A stretch of 64,000 nucleotides of DNA from Mesorhizobium australicum WSM2073 (GTDB taxonomy: Bacteria > Pseudomonadota > Alphaproteobacteria > Rhizobiales > Rhizobiaceae): the NCBI RefSeq assembly GCF_000230995.2, contig NC_019973.1:5036001-5100000 (forward strand), given 5' to 3'. How positions within the stretch are numbered: position 1 is the first letter of the stretch; every line of letters starts with the position of its first letter. Made by a program: the position numbers and the translations under genes. The notes beneath the pieces were generated by a model. The model searched no databases, was not told the origin of the DNA, and saw nothing but the letters and a program-made list of their open reading frames with translations. Of this stretch, positions 19,488-29,126 are shown piece by piece.

Positions 19488-19934
19488 ATGCTGATCGGGA
19501 TTCCGGCGCTGCTTGGTCCAGAGCTTCTGGCGACGTTGCGCGCCATGGGCCATGGTGACGAGATTGCCGTGGTCGACGGGAACTATCCGGCACAGGAGCA
19601 GGCAAGGCGCCTCATCAGGACCGATGGCCACGCCCTCATGCCCGTACTCGACGCGATACTGACGCTGCTTCCGGTCGACGATGTCGTGCCGGAGGCGCTG
19701 TTTCGCGCCTCGGTGAAAGGCGATCCGTCGCTTGCCGACCCCGTCCATCGTGAAATGGAGGCGATCTGCGCCAAACGCGCGCCGGGCCGCAAGGTGGTTG
19801 CACTGGCCGGCGCCGACTTCTATGCACGGGTCAAATCGGCGCATGCCATCGTCGCGACAAGCGAGCCGCGGCTTTACGCCAATATCATCATCCGCAAGGG
19901 CGTGATCTATCCGCCGGAGACCGAGAAGCCATGA
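19488..19934 (+). CDS. RbsD/FucU-family sugar mutarotase
   Basis: The protein has 148 residues and the RbsD/FucU fold. These proteins interconvert sugar anomers or ring forms, such as ribose pyranase and fucose mutarotase. The family start is clear: LIGIPALLGPELLATLRAMGHGDEI, with the conserved His22 in GHGD and Asp30 in VVDGNYP, and the C-terminal YANIIIRKGV. It lies 1 bp after frcR and overlaps the kinase start (ATGA). In this locus it probably supplies the fructose anomer used by the transporter or kinase; that substrate is inferred. Confidence 0.85.
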   Translation: MLIGIPALLGPELLATLRAMGHGDEIAVVDGNYPAQEQARRLIRTDGHALMPVLDAILTLLPVDDVVPEALFRASVKGDPSLADPVHREMEAICAKRAPGRKVVALAGADFYARVKSAHAIVATSEPRLYANIIIRKGVIYPPETEKP

Positions 19935-20854
19935 TCCTCTGCTGCGGCGAAGCCCTGATCGACATGCTGCCGCGCACCACTACGGAGAATGAGCCGGCTT
20001 TTGCCCCCTATGTCGGCGGCGCTGTCTTCAACACAGCGATCGCGCTCGGCCGCTTGGGCGCGCCGGCCGGCTTCTTCTCGGGCCTGTCGTCGGACCTGTT
20101 CGGCGGTCAGTTCAGGGACGCGTTGGGGGCGAGCAAGGTCAGTTCCACCTACGCGCACACCTCGCCCCGACCGACGACCCTGGCCTTCGTGCGGCTGAAC
20201 AATGGCCAGGCGACCTACACCTTCTATGACGAGAACACGGCCGGGCGCATGCTGACCATCGAAGACCTGCCGCAACTCGGCAGCGAGATCGAGGCGATGC
20301 TGTTCGGCGCCATCAGCCTGATCTCGGAGCCGGCTGGGTCGGCCTATGAGGAATTCATGCAGCGCGAGCATGAGGCTCGCGTAATGATGCTCGATCCCAA
20401 CATCCGGCCGAACTTCATTCCCGACAAGGCCAAGCACCTCAGGCGCATCCGGGAGATGATGGCGATGGCCGACATCGTCAAACTGTCGGACGAAGATCTC
20501 CACTGGTTCGGCGAAGCCGGCTCGCACGAGGATGTCGTGCGCAATTGGCTCGACCGCGGCCCGAAGCTGATCGTCGTCACGCATGGCAGCGAGGGTGCCG
20601 TTGGCTATAGCAAACAGCATCGTGTCACCGTCATGCCGGAGACAGTGAAGGTGGTGGACACCGTCGGCGCCGGAGACACGTTCAACGCCGGCATCCTTGC
20701 CTCCCTGCATGAGCAAGGCCTGTTGACGAAGGCGGCGATTTCCAGCCTGTCCGAAGACGCCATCCGCAAAGCATTGGCGCTCGGCGCCAAGGCGGCGGCA
20801 GTGACGGTATCACGAGCCGGCGCCAATCCCCCGTGGCGGCACGAGATCGGCTGA
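19931..20854 (+). CDS. PfkB-family carbohydrate kinase, probable fructokinase
   Basis: A 307-residue ribokinase-fold kinase. PfkB signature 1 is seen around YVGGAVFNTAIALGRLG (27-43), and signature 2, DTVGAGDTFNAG, at 243-254 includes the catalytic base D249. The N-terminus ILCCGEALIDM is typical of bacterial fructokinases. The gene is the last of the regulator-mutarotase-kinase operon and overlaps the mutarotase stop. It would phosphorylate fructose imported by FrcBCA to fructose-6-phosphate, so it is the functional counterpart of the kinase gene of other rhizobial frc operons, here placed on the opposite strand. Confidence 0.85.
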   Translation: MILCCGEALIDMLPRTTTENEPAFAPYVGGAVFNTAIALGRLGAPAGFFSGLSSDLFGGQFRDALGASKVSSTYAHTSPRPTTLAFVRLNNGQATYTFYDENTAGRMLTIEDLPQLGSEIEAMLFGAISLISEPAGSAYEEFMQREHEARVMMLDPNIRPNFIPDKAKHLRRIREMMAMADIVKLSDEDLHWFGEAGSHEDVVRNWLDRGPKLIVVTHGSEGAVGYSKQHRVTVMPETVKVVDTVGAGDTFNAGILASLHEQGLLTKAAISSLSEDAIRKALALGAKAAAVTVSRAGANPPWRHEIG

Positions 20855-20982
20855 TCGGCTCTCCAGCGCGATCACTTTATGTTTCCAGGCGCCGGAAAAC
20901 CTCGATAAGAACGGGCTGAATTGCACCGCCAAGCCCGGATTCCCGGCTTTGTGGGACAATATGCCGGCAAAACGTGGTAACG

Positions 20983-21027
20983 GGCTGCGACACTTGCACC
21001 AAGTCCCCGATCCGCAGCCGGCTTTTT
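20983..21027 (+). terminator. Possible terminator after the fructokinase operon
   Basis: GGCTGCG (20983-20989) pairs with CGCAGCC (21013-21019), a 7-bp stem with a long 23-nt loop, followed by GGC and a T5 run (21023-21027). The loop is long for an intrinsic terminator. It lies 128 bp beyond the kinase stop and 57 bp before the next start. The rest of the 229-bp gap shows nothing clear. Confidence 0.3.
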
Positions 21028-21083
21028 CAGCCGCGCCAAGTCTGGTACCAGCGGGCCGGTTATTGGCAGGTATTGAGGCCGAC

Positions 21084-22226
21084 ATGCAATTCATCGATCT
21101 TGGCGCGCAGCGCGAACGAATCCGCGACCGGCTGAAAGCCGCGATCGACCACGTGGTCGAGGATGGCCGCTACATCCTTGGCCCGCAGGTCGCCGAATTC
21201 GAGAAGAAGCTCGCCGCCTATGTCGGCGTCAAGCATGTGATTGCCTGCGCCAACGGCACCGACGCACTGCTTTTGCCGCTGTTCGCCGCCGGCATCGGCC
21301 CGGGTGACGCGGTGTTCGTGCCGAGCTTCACCTTCGCCGCCACGGCGGAAGTGGTGGCGCTGGCCAAGGCCGAGCCGGTTTTCGTCGATGTCGATCCGAC
21401 AACCTACAACATCGACATCGCCAGCCTCGAGGCGGCGATCGCGGCCATCAAGAAGGAAGGTCGACTGAAGCCTAAGGCGATCATCCCCGTCGACCTGTTC
21501 GGTCTTGCCGCCGACTATGAGGCGCTCATGACTATTGCCAATCGCGAAGGCTTATTGGTGATCGAGGACGCAGCCCAGTCCATGGGGGGCTCGCTCGAAG
21601 GCAGGATGTGCGGCGCGTTGGGCCATGTCGGCTCGACCAGCTTCTATCCGGCCAAGCCGCTTGGCTGCTATGGCGACGGCGGCGCGATGTTCACCAATGA
21701 TGACGCGCTGGCCGACGCGCTCAGATCCTTCGCCTTCCACGGCAAGGGCGAGACGCAGTACGACAACATCCGCGTCGGCATCAATTCACGGCTCGACACG
21801 CTGCAGGCGGCGATCCTGCTCGAGAAGCTCGCCATCCTCGAGGAAGAGATGGTGGCGCGGCAGGTGGTGGCCCAACGCTACGCTGAAGGCCTTGGTGACA
21901 TCGTCACCGCAGCCCGCAACCTGGGTGGCAGCCGCTCGGCCTGGGCGCAATATGCGATCGAAACGCCGAAACGCGACGGGCTTAAAGCGCATTTGAGCGA
22001 AAAGGGCATTCCGTCCGTCATCTACTACGTCAAGCCGCTGCATGAGCAGATCGCCTATCGCGACTACCCGCGCACGCCGACCGGCCTTGCCGTTTCGGAG
22101 GACCTGCCGAAACGCATCCTGTGCCTGCCGATGCACCCCTATCTCAGCGAGGCCGACCAGGACCGGATCATCGAAACGATCCGCAATTATATCGGCTCGA
22201 ACTCGGCGCAGGCCGCGGCCGAATAG
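21084..22226 (+). CDS. DegT/DnrJ/EryC1-family nucleotide-sugar aminotransferase (WbpE-like)
   Basis: This is a PLP-dependent aminotransferase of 380 residues acting on keto nucleotide sugars. The start MQFIDL at 21084 follows GAGG at 5 nt. Hallmarks are CANGTDAL (55-62), EDAAQSMG (161-168), and FYPAKPLGCYGDGG with the PLP lysine K191. The sequence strongly recalls WbpE of P. aeruginosa, which forms the 3-amino group of a UDP-diaminouronic acid, but WbpA, WbpB and WbpD partners are not in the window, so the substrate is open. It stands alone on the plus strand, convergent with the following ligase-like gene. Confidence 0.85.
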   Translation: MQFIDLGAQRERIRDRLKAAIDHVVEDGRYILGPQVAEFEKKLAAYVGVKHVIACANGTDALLLPLFAAGIGPGDAVFVPSFTFAATAEVVALAKAEPVFVDVDPTTYNIDIASLEAAIAAIKKEGRLKPKAIIPVDLFGLAADYEALMTIANREGLLVIEDAAQSMGGSLEGRMCGALGHVGSTSFYPAKPLGCYGDGGAMFTNDDALADALRSFAFHGKGETQYDNIRVGINSRLDTLQAAILLEKLAILEEEMVARQVVAQRYAEGLGDIVTAARNLGGSRSAWAQYAIETPKRDGLKAHLSEKGIPSVIYYVKPLHEQIAYRDYPRTPTGLAVSEDLPKRILCLPMHPYLSEADQDRIIETIRNYIGSNSAQAAAE

Positions 22227-22300
22227 GCGTTGGGCACGGACACCCGACCGACACTTCCTTGGCATAGAGCGACGACGGCGCAGGCCGTGCGCTTCGCCCG

Positions 22301-23563
22301 TTATTTTGAGAAGGCCGCCGCGTGTCTTGTGGTCCCGTCTTCCATTCCCGATCGGGTCATGGAACGGCACTGCACTATGCAGATCCCCGCGGCGAAGACC
22401 AAAATGCCCAGCACCCATGACAACCAGATCCGATGGTCGACCGAGAGTTCGACGACAGCTATGATCAGGTAGGAGCTGGCTATGAAATGGCAGGGGCCGC
22501 TCAAACCACCGATCATTCTTATGATCGCCGCCAGGAGCACCCCATACACGATGATGCCCAGCGCTCCCAGTTCGTACCACAAATCGAATACGATATTATG
22601 TGCGCTTGGGAGATCCGCCTGCGCATAATATGTCGGACTCACGACAACCCCGGCCGCGTTTCTGATCGTATTGGCGCCATGGCCGAGGATCGGCTGGTCC
22701 GCGATGCGGGGCGAAATCATCTGCCATAGATCAAGCCGCGCTGCGAAGGTTCCTGGATAGAAAGCCAGCCATCCCGTTGTTTTGAGGTAGGCGAACAGCG
22801 GCGCGACGACGAAGGGGGCAATCAGGGCAAGAGACAAATAGACGGCGAAAAATCCAACCAAAACGTGCTGGCGGTATTTCGCGGGCATGACAAACATCAC
22901 CGCCACGAGGACAATCGCCAGATTGACGCCGGTCGATCGGCCGTAGAGCAATGTCAGAACGGCAAAGAGAGCCGCAAGCCCTTTCCAGACCAGCCTCGGC
23001 TGGGCAAGAAATATGACGGCAAAAAAAGCTCCGTACACCGTGATCTTATGGAGGGTGAAAACGTTCTCCACAAAGCGTGGATCTTCGGTCAGAAACGCAA
23101 AATACAGTTCCCAGCCCATCACCGATACGACGCCGATCAACATGCCGGCCAATGACACCCGCGCGAGCCGCTCGCGCTGAGCGCTCGCAAGCGCGAGGAT
23201 GCCCTGAAACAGCAGGATAGCGGCGATCGAGTAGCCAAACACGTCCCTCGCCGCCATGAGAGAGCGGCTCGCATCGACCGACCACAGGGCGCTCGCAAGG
23301 ACAAAGCCTGACAAGAGAGCGAGAGCAATTGCAAGGCCTATCGTGCCTCTGGCAAAACGCGCACGCTTCGTCAAAAGGGCGAGAGCGCCCATGAGTGCCC
23401 CGACAAGCGTTAAGACCGTTGGGGACATTTCGACGAAGGCGAAAAGGGCGGGAGAGAGGGCGTAGAGGCCCAGCAACATCCTGAAGACTATTTCATCACG
23501 ATTGCTGGTCCATGCGGGAAAGCCGCCCAAAATGACGGCATGGCATTTCTGAAACAAGGACAT
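22301..23563 (-). CDS. O-antigen ligase/polymerase-like membrane protein
   Basis: The protein has 420 residues and about twelve hydrophobic helices. A large loop near residues 280-335 contains the Wzy_C/WaaL-type motif region, ending DLPSAHNIVFDLWYELGALG, with the conserved His-Asn and downstream Gly. Proteins of this superfamily either join O-antigen to lipid A-core (WaaL) or polymerise repeat units (Wzy), acting at the periplasmic face; sequence alone does not separate them. It is one of three such proteins here. It lies downstream of cysQ with a 54-bp gap and may share that transcript. Confidence 0.8.
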   Translation of the reverse strand: MSLFQKCHAVILGGFPAWTSNRDEIVFRMLLGLYALSPALFAFVEMSPTVLTLVGALMGALALLTKRARFARGTIGLAIALALLSGFVLASALWSVDASRSLMAARDVFGYSIAAILLFQGILALASAQRERLARVSLAGMLIGVVSVMGWELYFAFLTEDPRFVENVFTLHKITVYGAFFAVIFLAQPRLVWKGLAALFAVLTLLYGRSTGVNLAIVLVAVMFVMPAKYRQHVLVGFFAVYLSLALIAPFVVAPLFAYLKTTGWLAFYPGTFAARLDLWQMISPRIADQPILGHGANTIRNAAGVVVSPTYYAQADLPSAHNIVFDLWYELGALGIIVYGVLLAAIIRMIGGLSGPCHFIASSYLIIAVVELSVDHRIWLSWVLGILVFAAGICIVQCRSMTRSGMEDGTTRHAAAFSK

Positions 23564-23617
23564 TCACTTACCGACTCAGGGGACGTCGACAAAGGATAGG
23601 CCATCGACGAGGGCTTT

Positions 23618-24454
23618 TCACCTACGTCCGATACGTCCCTGGATTGCAGCCTCGCCGCTGGCGATGAAATGCGGATTGGCGAAGTCCGCGTCATCGGCCT
23701 GGTTGCGCTTGCCATAGGTTAAGGGCTTGCCGTCCAGCGTCCGCGTCGTGCCGCCGGCGGCACGCAGCACCGCGTCACCCGCAGCGGTGTCCCATTCCAT
23801 GGTGCGACCGAAGCGCGGATAAACATCCGCCTCGGCATTGGCGAGGAGGCAGAATTTCAGTGACGAACCGACCGAGACGATCTCGGCGGCACCAAGGTCG
23901 CGAATATAGGCTTCGGTTTCCGGCGTGTTGTGCGAGCGGCTGGCAACCACGGCCAGCGGCGTCGCGGCCGTTCTCACCGAAATCGGCCGGCGGGAAACGA
24001 TGTGGTAGTCGCCATCGACTTCGAGGGCTTCCGCCCTGCCCGGTCGCCCGGAAAAAAACCGGCCGCTGCAGGGTGCGAAGACAACGCCGACTTCCGGCAC
24101 ACCATGGCGGACAAGCGCGATATTGACGGTGAAGTCGGTGCGCCGGTTGACGAATTCCTTGGTGCCATCAAGCGGATCAATGAGGAAGAAGGTCTCGCCA
24201 AGTTCGCCCGGCATGATGCCGGCCGCCGCTTCCTCCTCGGCCACGCACGGAATATCGGGGAATGCGGCGCGCAGGCCTGCAAGAATGATCTTCTCGCTCT
24301 CGCGGTCCGCCTCGGTGACCGGCGAGGCGTCCGACTTGCGGTCGACCGCGCAGCCGGCGTGGAATACGCGCATCACCTCGCGCCCGGCGGCTAGCGCCAG
24401 CCGCTCGAAGATTTCAAGCATCGACGTGTCGTCAGATGCCGCCGCCATTGTCAT
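23618..24454 (-). CDS. cysQ: 3'(2'),5'-bisphosphate nucleotidase CysQ
   Basis: CysQ dephosphorylates PAP (or PAPS) to AMP (or APS), clearing the by-product of PAPS-dependent sulfation or reduction. It belongs to the inositol-monophosphatase superfamily: VAEEE (71-75), the metal site [11 protein letters not shown] (91-101) and the second metal site WDTAAGDA near 220 are all present. I use the ATG at 24454, giving 278 residues; a TTG at 24469 and an ATG at 24448 are alternatives. All overlap the end of cysNC, so translation is coupled. Confidence 0.92.
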   Translation of the reverse strand: MTMAAASDDTSMLEIFERLALAAGREVMRVFHAGCAVDRKSDASPVTEADRESEKIILAGLRAAFPDIPCVAEEEAAAGIMPGELGETFFLIDPLDGTKEFVNRRTDFTVNIALVRHGVPEVGVVFAPCSGRFFSGRPGRAEALEVDGDYHIVSRRPISVRTAATPLAVVASRSHNTPETEAYIRDLGAAEIVSVGSSLKFCLLANAEADVYPRFGRTMEWDTAAGDAVLRAAGGTTRTLDGKPLTYGKRNQADDADFANPHFIASGEAAIQGRIGRR

Positions 24455-26369
24455 ATTGGTCTTCGGCAATGTCCCGCTCGTTCAGCCAGTGTTCCAGGGC
24501 ATCTACCATCTCTTCAGCCGATCTGCCGAGCGTCTTCAGATGGATCTCCGGTTTCTCCGGTGCTTCGTAAGGCGAATCGACGCCGGTGAAATTCTTGATC
24601 TCGCCATTCAGCGCGCGGGCATAGAGGCCCTTCGGATCACGCCTGGCGCATTCCTCGAAAGGCGTATCGACAAACACCTCGATGAACTCGCCATCGGCCA
24701 TCAATTCCCTGGCCATCCGCCGCTCGGCGCTGAACGGGGAAATGAAGGAGACAATGACGATCAGCCCGGCGTCGGCCATCAGCTTGGCCACTTCGGCGAC
24801 GCGGCGAATGTTCTCGACGCGATCGACATCGGTGAATCCAAGGTCGCGGTTGAGACCGTGGCGGACATTGTCGCCATCGAGAATGTAGGTATGACGCCCA
24901 GTAGCGAAAAGCTTCTTCTCGAACAGGTTGGCGATGGTCGACTTGCCGGAGCCCGAAAGCCCCGTGAACCAGAACACGGCGGGCCGCTGGTTTTTCATGT
25001 CGGAACGCACTCGCTTGCCGACATCGAGCGATTGCCAATGGATGTTTTCGGCGCGGCGCAGCGAGTGCACGATCATGCCTGCGCCAACCGTGGCGTTGCT
25101 GATGCGATCGATCAGGATAAAGGCGCCAGTGGTCCGGTTCTCGCCAAACGGATCGAAGGCAATCGGCGCCCGGGTCGAAATGTTGCAGATACCGACTTCA
25201 TTCATTTCAAGCGACTTGGCCGCCTCATGCGCAAAGTCGTTGACATTGATGCGGTACTTCAAGTCGGTGACGGTGGCGCTGGTCTGATCGGTCTCGGTGC
25301 GCAGGATATAGGAACGGCCCGGCAACAGCGCATGCTCGTCGAACCAGACTATGTTGGCGGCGAACTGGTCGGCGACCTGCGGCCGTGCGGACGGCGAAAC
25401 CAGCATGTTGCCCCTGGAAACCTCGACCTCGTCGTCGAGAACGAGCGTGATGGCCTGGCCGGCCACCGCCTGTTTGAGATCGCCGCCATAGGCGACGATG
25501 CGTTTGACATGCGAGGACTTGCCCGACTTGGCGACCACGACCTCGTCGTCTTGCGCAATCATACCCGACGCGATGGTGCCGGCAAAACCGCGAAAATCGA
25601 GATTGGGGCGATTGACGTACTGAACCGGAAAGCGGAACGGCAGCTCGGCCGTGGCTTCGTCGACGGAGACGGTTTCGAGATGCTCGATCAATGTCGGGCC
25701 GGAATACCAATGCGTGTTTTCGGAGCGGCCGCTGACATTGTCGCCGTAGCGGGCCGACATCGGGATCGGCGCGATGGTCTGGAAGCCGAGATCGCGTGAG
25801 AACTGCCGGTAGTCCTCGACGATCCTGTTGAAGACCGCCTGGTCAAAACCGACGAGATCGATCTTGTTGACCGCCAGGACGATGTGGCGGATGCCGAGCA
25901 ACGAGGCGATGATCGAATGGCGCCGCGTCTGGCGCAGCACCCCCTGCCGGGCATCGATCAGCACGATCGCCAGGTCGGCGGTCGAAGCGCCTGTCGCCAT
26001 GTTGCGGGTATATTGCTCGTGGCCGGGCGTGTCGGCGACGATGAACTTGCGCTTCGGCGTGGCAAAGAAGCGGTAGGCGACGTCGATGGTAATGCCTTGC
26101 TCGCGCTCCGCCTCGAGGCCGTCGACCAACAGCGCGAAGTCGACGTCGTCGCCCGTCGTGCCATGCTTGCGCGAATCGCGTTCAAGCGCGGCGAGCTGGT
26201 CCTCGAAAATCTGCTTGGTGTCGGAGAGCAGGCGTCCGATCAACGTCGACTTGCCATCATCCACCGAACCGCAGGTCAGGAAGCGCAGCAGCGACTTCTT
26301 CTCCTGCGCGGCCAGATAATCGCGGACGCCGTCCGTTGGAGCGAGGCTCTTTGCCATGATGTGGCGCAT
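24432..26369 (-). CDS. cysN/C: Bifunctional sulfate adenylyltransferase GTPase subunit / APS kinase (CysNC, NodQ type)
   Basis: This 645-residue fusion has an N-terminal EF-Tu-like GTPase, CysN (P-loop [10 protein letters not shown] at 33-42, [14 protein letters not shown]), elongation-factor-type beta barrels, and a C-terminal APS kinase, CysC (P-loop GLSGSGKST at 470-478, then [10 protein letters not shown] with the family's active-site Ser near 544). With CysD it turns sulfate, ATP and GTP into APS and then PAPS. The ATG at 26369 is 2 bp after the cysD stop; an ATG four codons in is possible. The fused form is the one known from rhizobial NodQ, but no nod genes are nearby. Confidence 0.95.
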   Translation of the reverse strand: MRHIMAKSLAPTDGVRDYLAAQEKKSLLRFLTCGSVDDGKSTLIGRLLSDTKQIFEDQLAALERDSRKHGTTGDDVDFALLVDGLEAEREQGITIDVAYRFFATPKRKFIVADTPGHEQYTRNMATGASTADLAIVLIDARQGVLRQTRRHSIIASLLGIRHIVLAVNKIDLVGFDQAVFNRIVEDYRQFSRDLGFQTIAPIPMSARYGDNVSGRSENTHWYSGPTLIEHLETVSVDEATAELPFRFPVQYVNRPNLDFRGFAGTIASGMIAQDDEVVVAKSGKSSHVKRIVAYGGDLKQAVAGQAITLVLDDEVEVSRGNMLVSPSARPQVADQFAANIVWFDEHALLPGRSYILRTETDQTSATVTDLKYRINVNDFAHEAAKSLEMNEVGICNISTRAPIAFDPFGENRTTGAFILIDRISNATVGAGMIVHSLRRAENIHWQSLDVGKRVRSDMKNQRPAVFWFTGLSGSGKSTIANLFEKKLFATGRHTYILDGDNVRHGLNRDLGFTDVDRVENIRRVAEVAKLMADAGLIVIVSFISPFSAERRMARELMADGEFIEVFVDTPFEECARRDPKGLYARALNGEIKNFTGVDSPYEAPEKPEIHLKTLGRSAEEMVDALEHWLNERDIAEDQYDNGGGI

Positions 26370-26371
26370 GG

Positions 26372-27277
26372 TCAGAAATACCCCTCGCGCTTCTTCTTTT
26401 CCATCGAACCGGCTTCATCGCGGTCGATCAACCGACCCTGCCGTTCGGAGGTGCGTGCCGTCAGCATCTCGCCAACGATGGCTTCAAGTGTGTCGGCGTC
26501 GGATTCGATGGCGCCGGTCAGCGGATAACAGCCAAGCGTACGGAATCGCACCAACCTGTCCTCCACGACCTCGCCGGGCAGTAGCTTCATGCGATCATCA
26601 TCCTTGAGGATCAGCATGCCATCGCGTTCGACAACCGGCCGCCGCTTGGCGAAATAGAGCGGCACGATCGGGATGTTTTCCTGCAGAATGTACTGCCAGA
26701 TGTCGAGCTCGGTCCAGTTCGACAGCGGGAAGACGCGGATCGATTCACCCTGCGCGATACGTGTGTTGAAGATCTTCCACATTTCGGGCCGCTGGTTCTT
26801 CGGATCCCACACATGCTGGGCGTTGCGGAAAGAGAAGATGCGCTCCTTGGCGCGCGACTTTTCCTCGTCGCGACGGGCGCCGCCAAAGGCAGCGTCGAAG
26901 CCGTATTTGTCGAGCGCCTGGCGCAGCGCCACGGTTTTCATCACATGAGTGTGGGTGTTCGAGCCGTGATCGAACGGATTGATGTTGTCGCGCACGCCAT
27001 CTTCGTTGACATGAACCAGAAGATCGAAACCCAGCTTCTTCGCCATCTGATCGCGAAATGCGATCATCTCGCGAAATTTCCAGGTGGTGTCGACGTGAAG
27101 AAACGGGAATGGCGGCTTGGCCGGATAGAACGCCTTCATCGCCAGATGCATCAGCACCGACGAATCCTTGCCGACGGAATAGAGCATGACCGGCTTGGTG
27201 AAGGCTGCCGCGACCTCGCGGAATATGTGAATGGACTCGGCTTCAAGCCGCTGCAGATGCGTAAGCGCTGGTATCAT
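26372..27277 (-). CDS. cysD: Sulfate adenylyltransferase subunit CysD
   Basis: This is the catalytic, PP-loop-containing subunit of ATP sulfurylase. It begins [20 protein letters not shown] and carries the pyrophosphate loop [11 protein letters not shown] near residue 30, followed by [10 protein letters not shown]. The ATG at 27277 gives 301 residues, the family length. Upstream in-frame ATG (27298) and 27325 starts add residues not seen in relatives. It heads the cysD-cysNC-cysQ operon; the 464-bp region upstream is divergent with a polymerase gene. Confidence 0.94.
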   Translation of the reverse strand: MIPALTHLQRLEAESIHIFREVAAAFTKPVMLYSVGKDSSVLMHLAMKAFYPAKPPFPFLHVDTTWKFREMIAFRDQMAKKLGFDLLVHVNEDGVRDNINPFDHGSNTHTHVMKTVALRQALDKYGFDAAFGGARRDEEKSRAKERIFSFRNAQHVWDPKNQRPEMWKIFNTRIAQGESIRVFPLSNWTELDIWQYILQENIPIVPLYFAKRRPVVERDGMLILKDDDRMKLLPGEVVEDRLVRFRTLGCYPLTGAIESDADTLEAIVGEMLTARTSERQGRLIDRDEAGSMEKKKREGYF

Positions 27278-27741
27278 GGACCGTGAGCGTTCTCTCATGC
27301 CTTGCAACAGAAGATCCTGCGTCAAATCATCGAGCCTTTTGCGCCCGGTTCAAAGCTTCGCTTCTGGACAAGTGTTTCGTGCGGGCGTTCTAGCAGATCG
27401 TCGCGGCCCAGAACAATGCAGGACGAGCCCGACAGCCATTCGTTCGGGAATGAATTTTCCACGGTTGCGACAAAACCCGGAAATTTCTGCTTGGAGAGCT
27501 TCCAGCCGTGAAAAGGCTGGAAAAATATTGCCTGCGAGATCGCTGGGGATGCTTCAGGGTCAACCGGTGCCGACCGCAGGTTTCGATCAGGGCGCACTAT
27601 CGAAACAGCGGCACAGCCGCTATACGCTTTTTGAGAGAGGGCAAGATGCATTATGAATGGGCAATTTCGAGGTAAGCATGTTGGGGTTTCACCGAACACG
27701 ATGTGCCGCATAAATTTTCTCGAGAATAGCGGGTCCGGAAA
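27278..27741. promoter_or_regulatory. 464-bp divergent intergenic region upstream of cysD and the 27742 gene
   Basis: No convincing gene is seen in any frame; the short frames here lack ribosome-binding sites and family features. The composition is more AT-rich than in the flanking genes, especially at 27465-27540. It must hold the cysD promoter (minus strand) and probably that of the 27742 gene (plus strand), but no clear -35/-10 pair stands out. One perfect hairpin is listed separately. Confidence 0.5.
27500..27522. repeat. Hairpin in the cysD/27742 intergenic region
   Basis: TTCCAGCC (27500-27507) and GGCTGGAA (27515-27522) form a perfect 8-bp stem with a 7-nt loop. It is followed on the plus strand by an A-run and on the minus strand by no T-run, so it is not an intrinsic terminator. 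It could be an operator for a dimeric regulator or a leader structure of either transcript. Confidence 0.45.
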
Positions 27742-29109
27742 TTGAACCGGCTTTCATTCATAAGGCAGCAAATCACGCCTTCGCGGATCAATGTCTACTT
27801 CTCCATTCTCTGCTTCTTTTCTCCCCCGATCCTGGGATCGGCGGTCAGCTTCGTGTTCAACGGCGGCGGACTATGGTCCGTCCTGTTGATCGCCTTGAAG
27901 AGAAGGCACTTCAATGTCGACCGGGCGATGATGGCGCTAACGATCGCGATCTACGCCTATTGCGCAAGCAATGTCCTGGCGTCCATCGTCAACCACGCGA
28001 TCGTCAAGGACGCACGGCATCTTGTCCCGCTGATCACCTTTCTGTTTTTTCCCATTTCCTATTCGACCTGGAGCACTACGCAAAAAACAACGCTCGTCCG
28101 CATCATTGTGTTGGCCAGCATGGCGGCTTGTTTCGGAGCGCTGCTGCTGGCGGTTTATCAGCAATATCGACTTGGTATGCGCGCCGAGGGTGGGGCGGGG
28201 AATGCGATCGTTTTTGCTGAGGTCCTCTGCCTTGCGGTGGTGATCTGCGTGGCCGCTGCCCTATCCGGTATAGAGAAATACAGGATCGCCCTCGCCTGCG
28301 CCGCACTCGGCGGAACGATCGCCATCATCTACTCCGGTACGCGCATCGTCTGGCTGGCACTGCTGATTGTCGGTGTCGCCGTTCTGTTGATCAACCAGCA
28401 GAAGCTAAGAGGGAGAGATGCCGTTCGCGTGCTTTTGCTGCTGGCCGCGATTGCGGTCGCTATCGCGTTTTTCGGGTTCCAGACGATAGCGGGGCGCGTC
28501 GCATTTCTGCACTCCGACTGGGATGCGCTGGCGGCCCATGGTGACCACACGACTGCTTTGGGACTACGCGTCGCGCTTTGGGATATCGGCCTGAAGGCAT
28601 TTCATGAGATGCCATTGTTTGGACATGGGGTGGGTGCCACCCGGCTCTTGATCAAGCAGGGCTTTCAGGATCAGTTCGGGATGGATGCAGGTTTCAGTCA
28701 TTTCCACAACGGCTTCCTGACCGCCTTGGTACAAGCGGGAATCTTGGGTGCGGTGACGCTGGCGGCGATCTTTGTGGCTGCCGTCAGAAATGCAGCCCTG
28801 GTCCTCCGTGACAGCACCGATCCGATCGAACGGTTCGGCGCCACCATGATCGTCGCCGTCGTGATCACCTACCTGACTGCCGGCATGACGGGCATCCTGA
28901 TCGGCCATGACATTCTTGACTCGGTCTTTATGGTCTTCCTGGTGTCGGGAACATATCTTGCCTGTGGCCGCCAGGCCGCGTTGGTGGAAAGGCAAGCCCT
29001 TCCACCAGTGGTGGGAGCCCAGGCGACGTCACCACCGAAAAGCCAAACCGTTCCACTGGTGACGGAAGCCATTCCATCAGACCTGGCACCTCCGCCAGCC
29101 GCCCGATAG
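27742..29109 (+). CDS. Wzy/WaaL-type O-antigen polymerase or ligase
   Basis: A membrane protein of 455 residues with about eleven hydrophobic segments. The Wzy_C-like periplasmic loop ends FSHFHNGFLTALVQAGILG, near residue 320-335. The last 45 residues are a Pro-rich, non-membrane tail. The frame begins with a TTG at 27742 preceded by GGAAA, and no better ATG is seen near the first helix, so the start is moderately certain. It is followed after 17 bp by an SDR gene for sugar-nucleotide reduction, suggesting one transcript. Polymerase or ligase cannot be decided. Confidence 0.78.
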   Translation: MNRLSFIRQQITPSRINVYFSILCFFSPPILGSAVSFVFNGGGLWSVLLIALKRRHFNVDRAMMALTIAIYAYCASNVLASIVNHAIVKDARHLVPLITFLFFPISYSTWSTTQKTTLVRIIVLASMAACFGALLLAVYQQYRLGMRAEGGAGNAIVFAEVLCLAVVICVAAALSGIEKYRIALACAALGGTIAIIYSGTRIVWLALLIVGVAVLLINQQKLRGRDAVRVLLLLAAIAVAIAFFGFQTIAGRVAFLHSDWDALAAHGDHTTALGLRVALWDIGLKAFHEMPLFGHGVGATRLLIKQGFQDQFGMDAGFSHFHNGFLTALVQAGILGAVTLAAIFVAAVRNAALVLRDSTDPIERFGATMIVAVVITYLTAGMTGILIGHDILDSVFMVFLVSGTYLACGRQAALVERQALPPVVGAQATSPPKSQTVPLVTEAIPSDLAPPPAAR

Positions 29110-29126
29110 CCGGTCCTGGCAAGACA

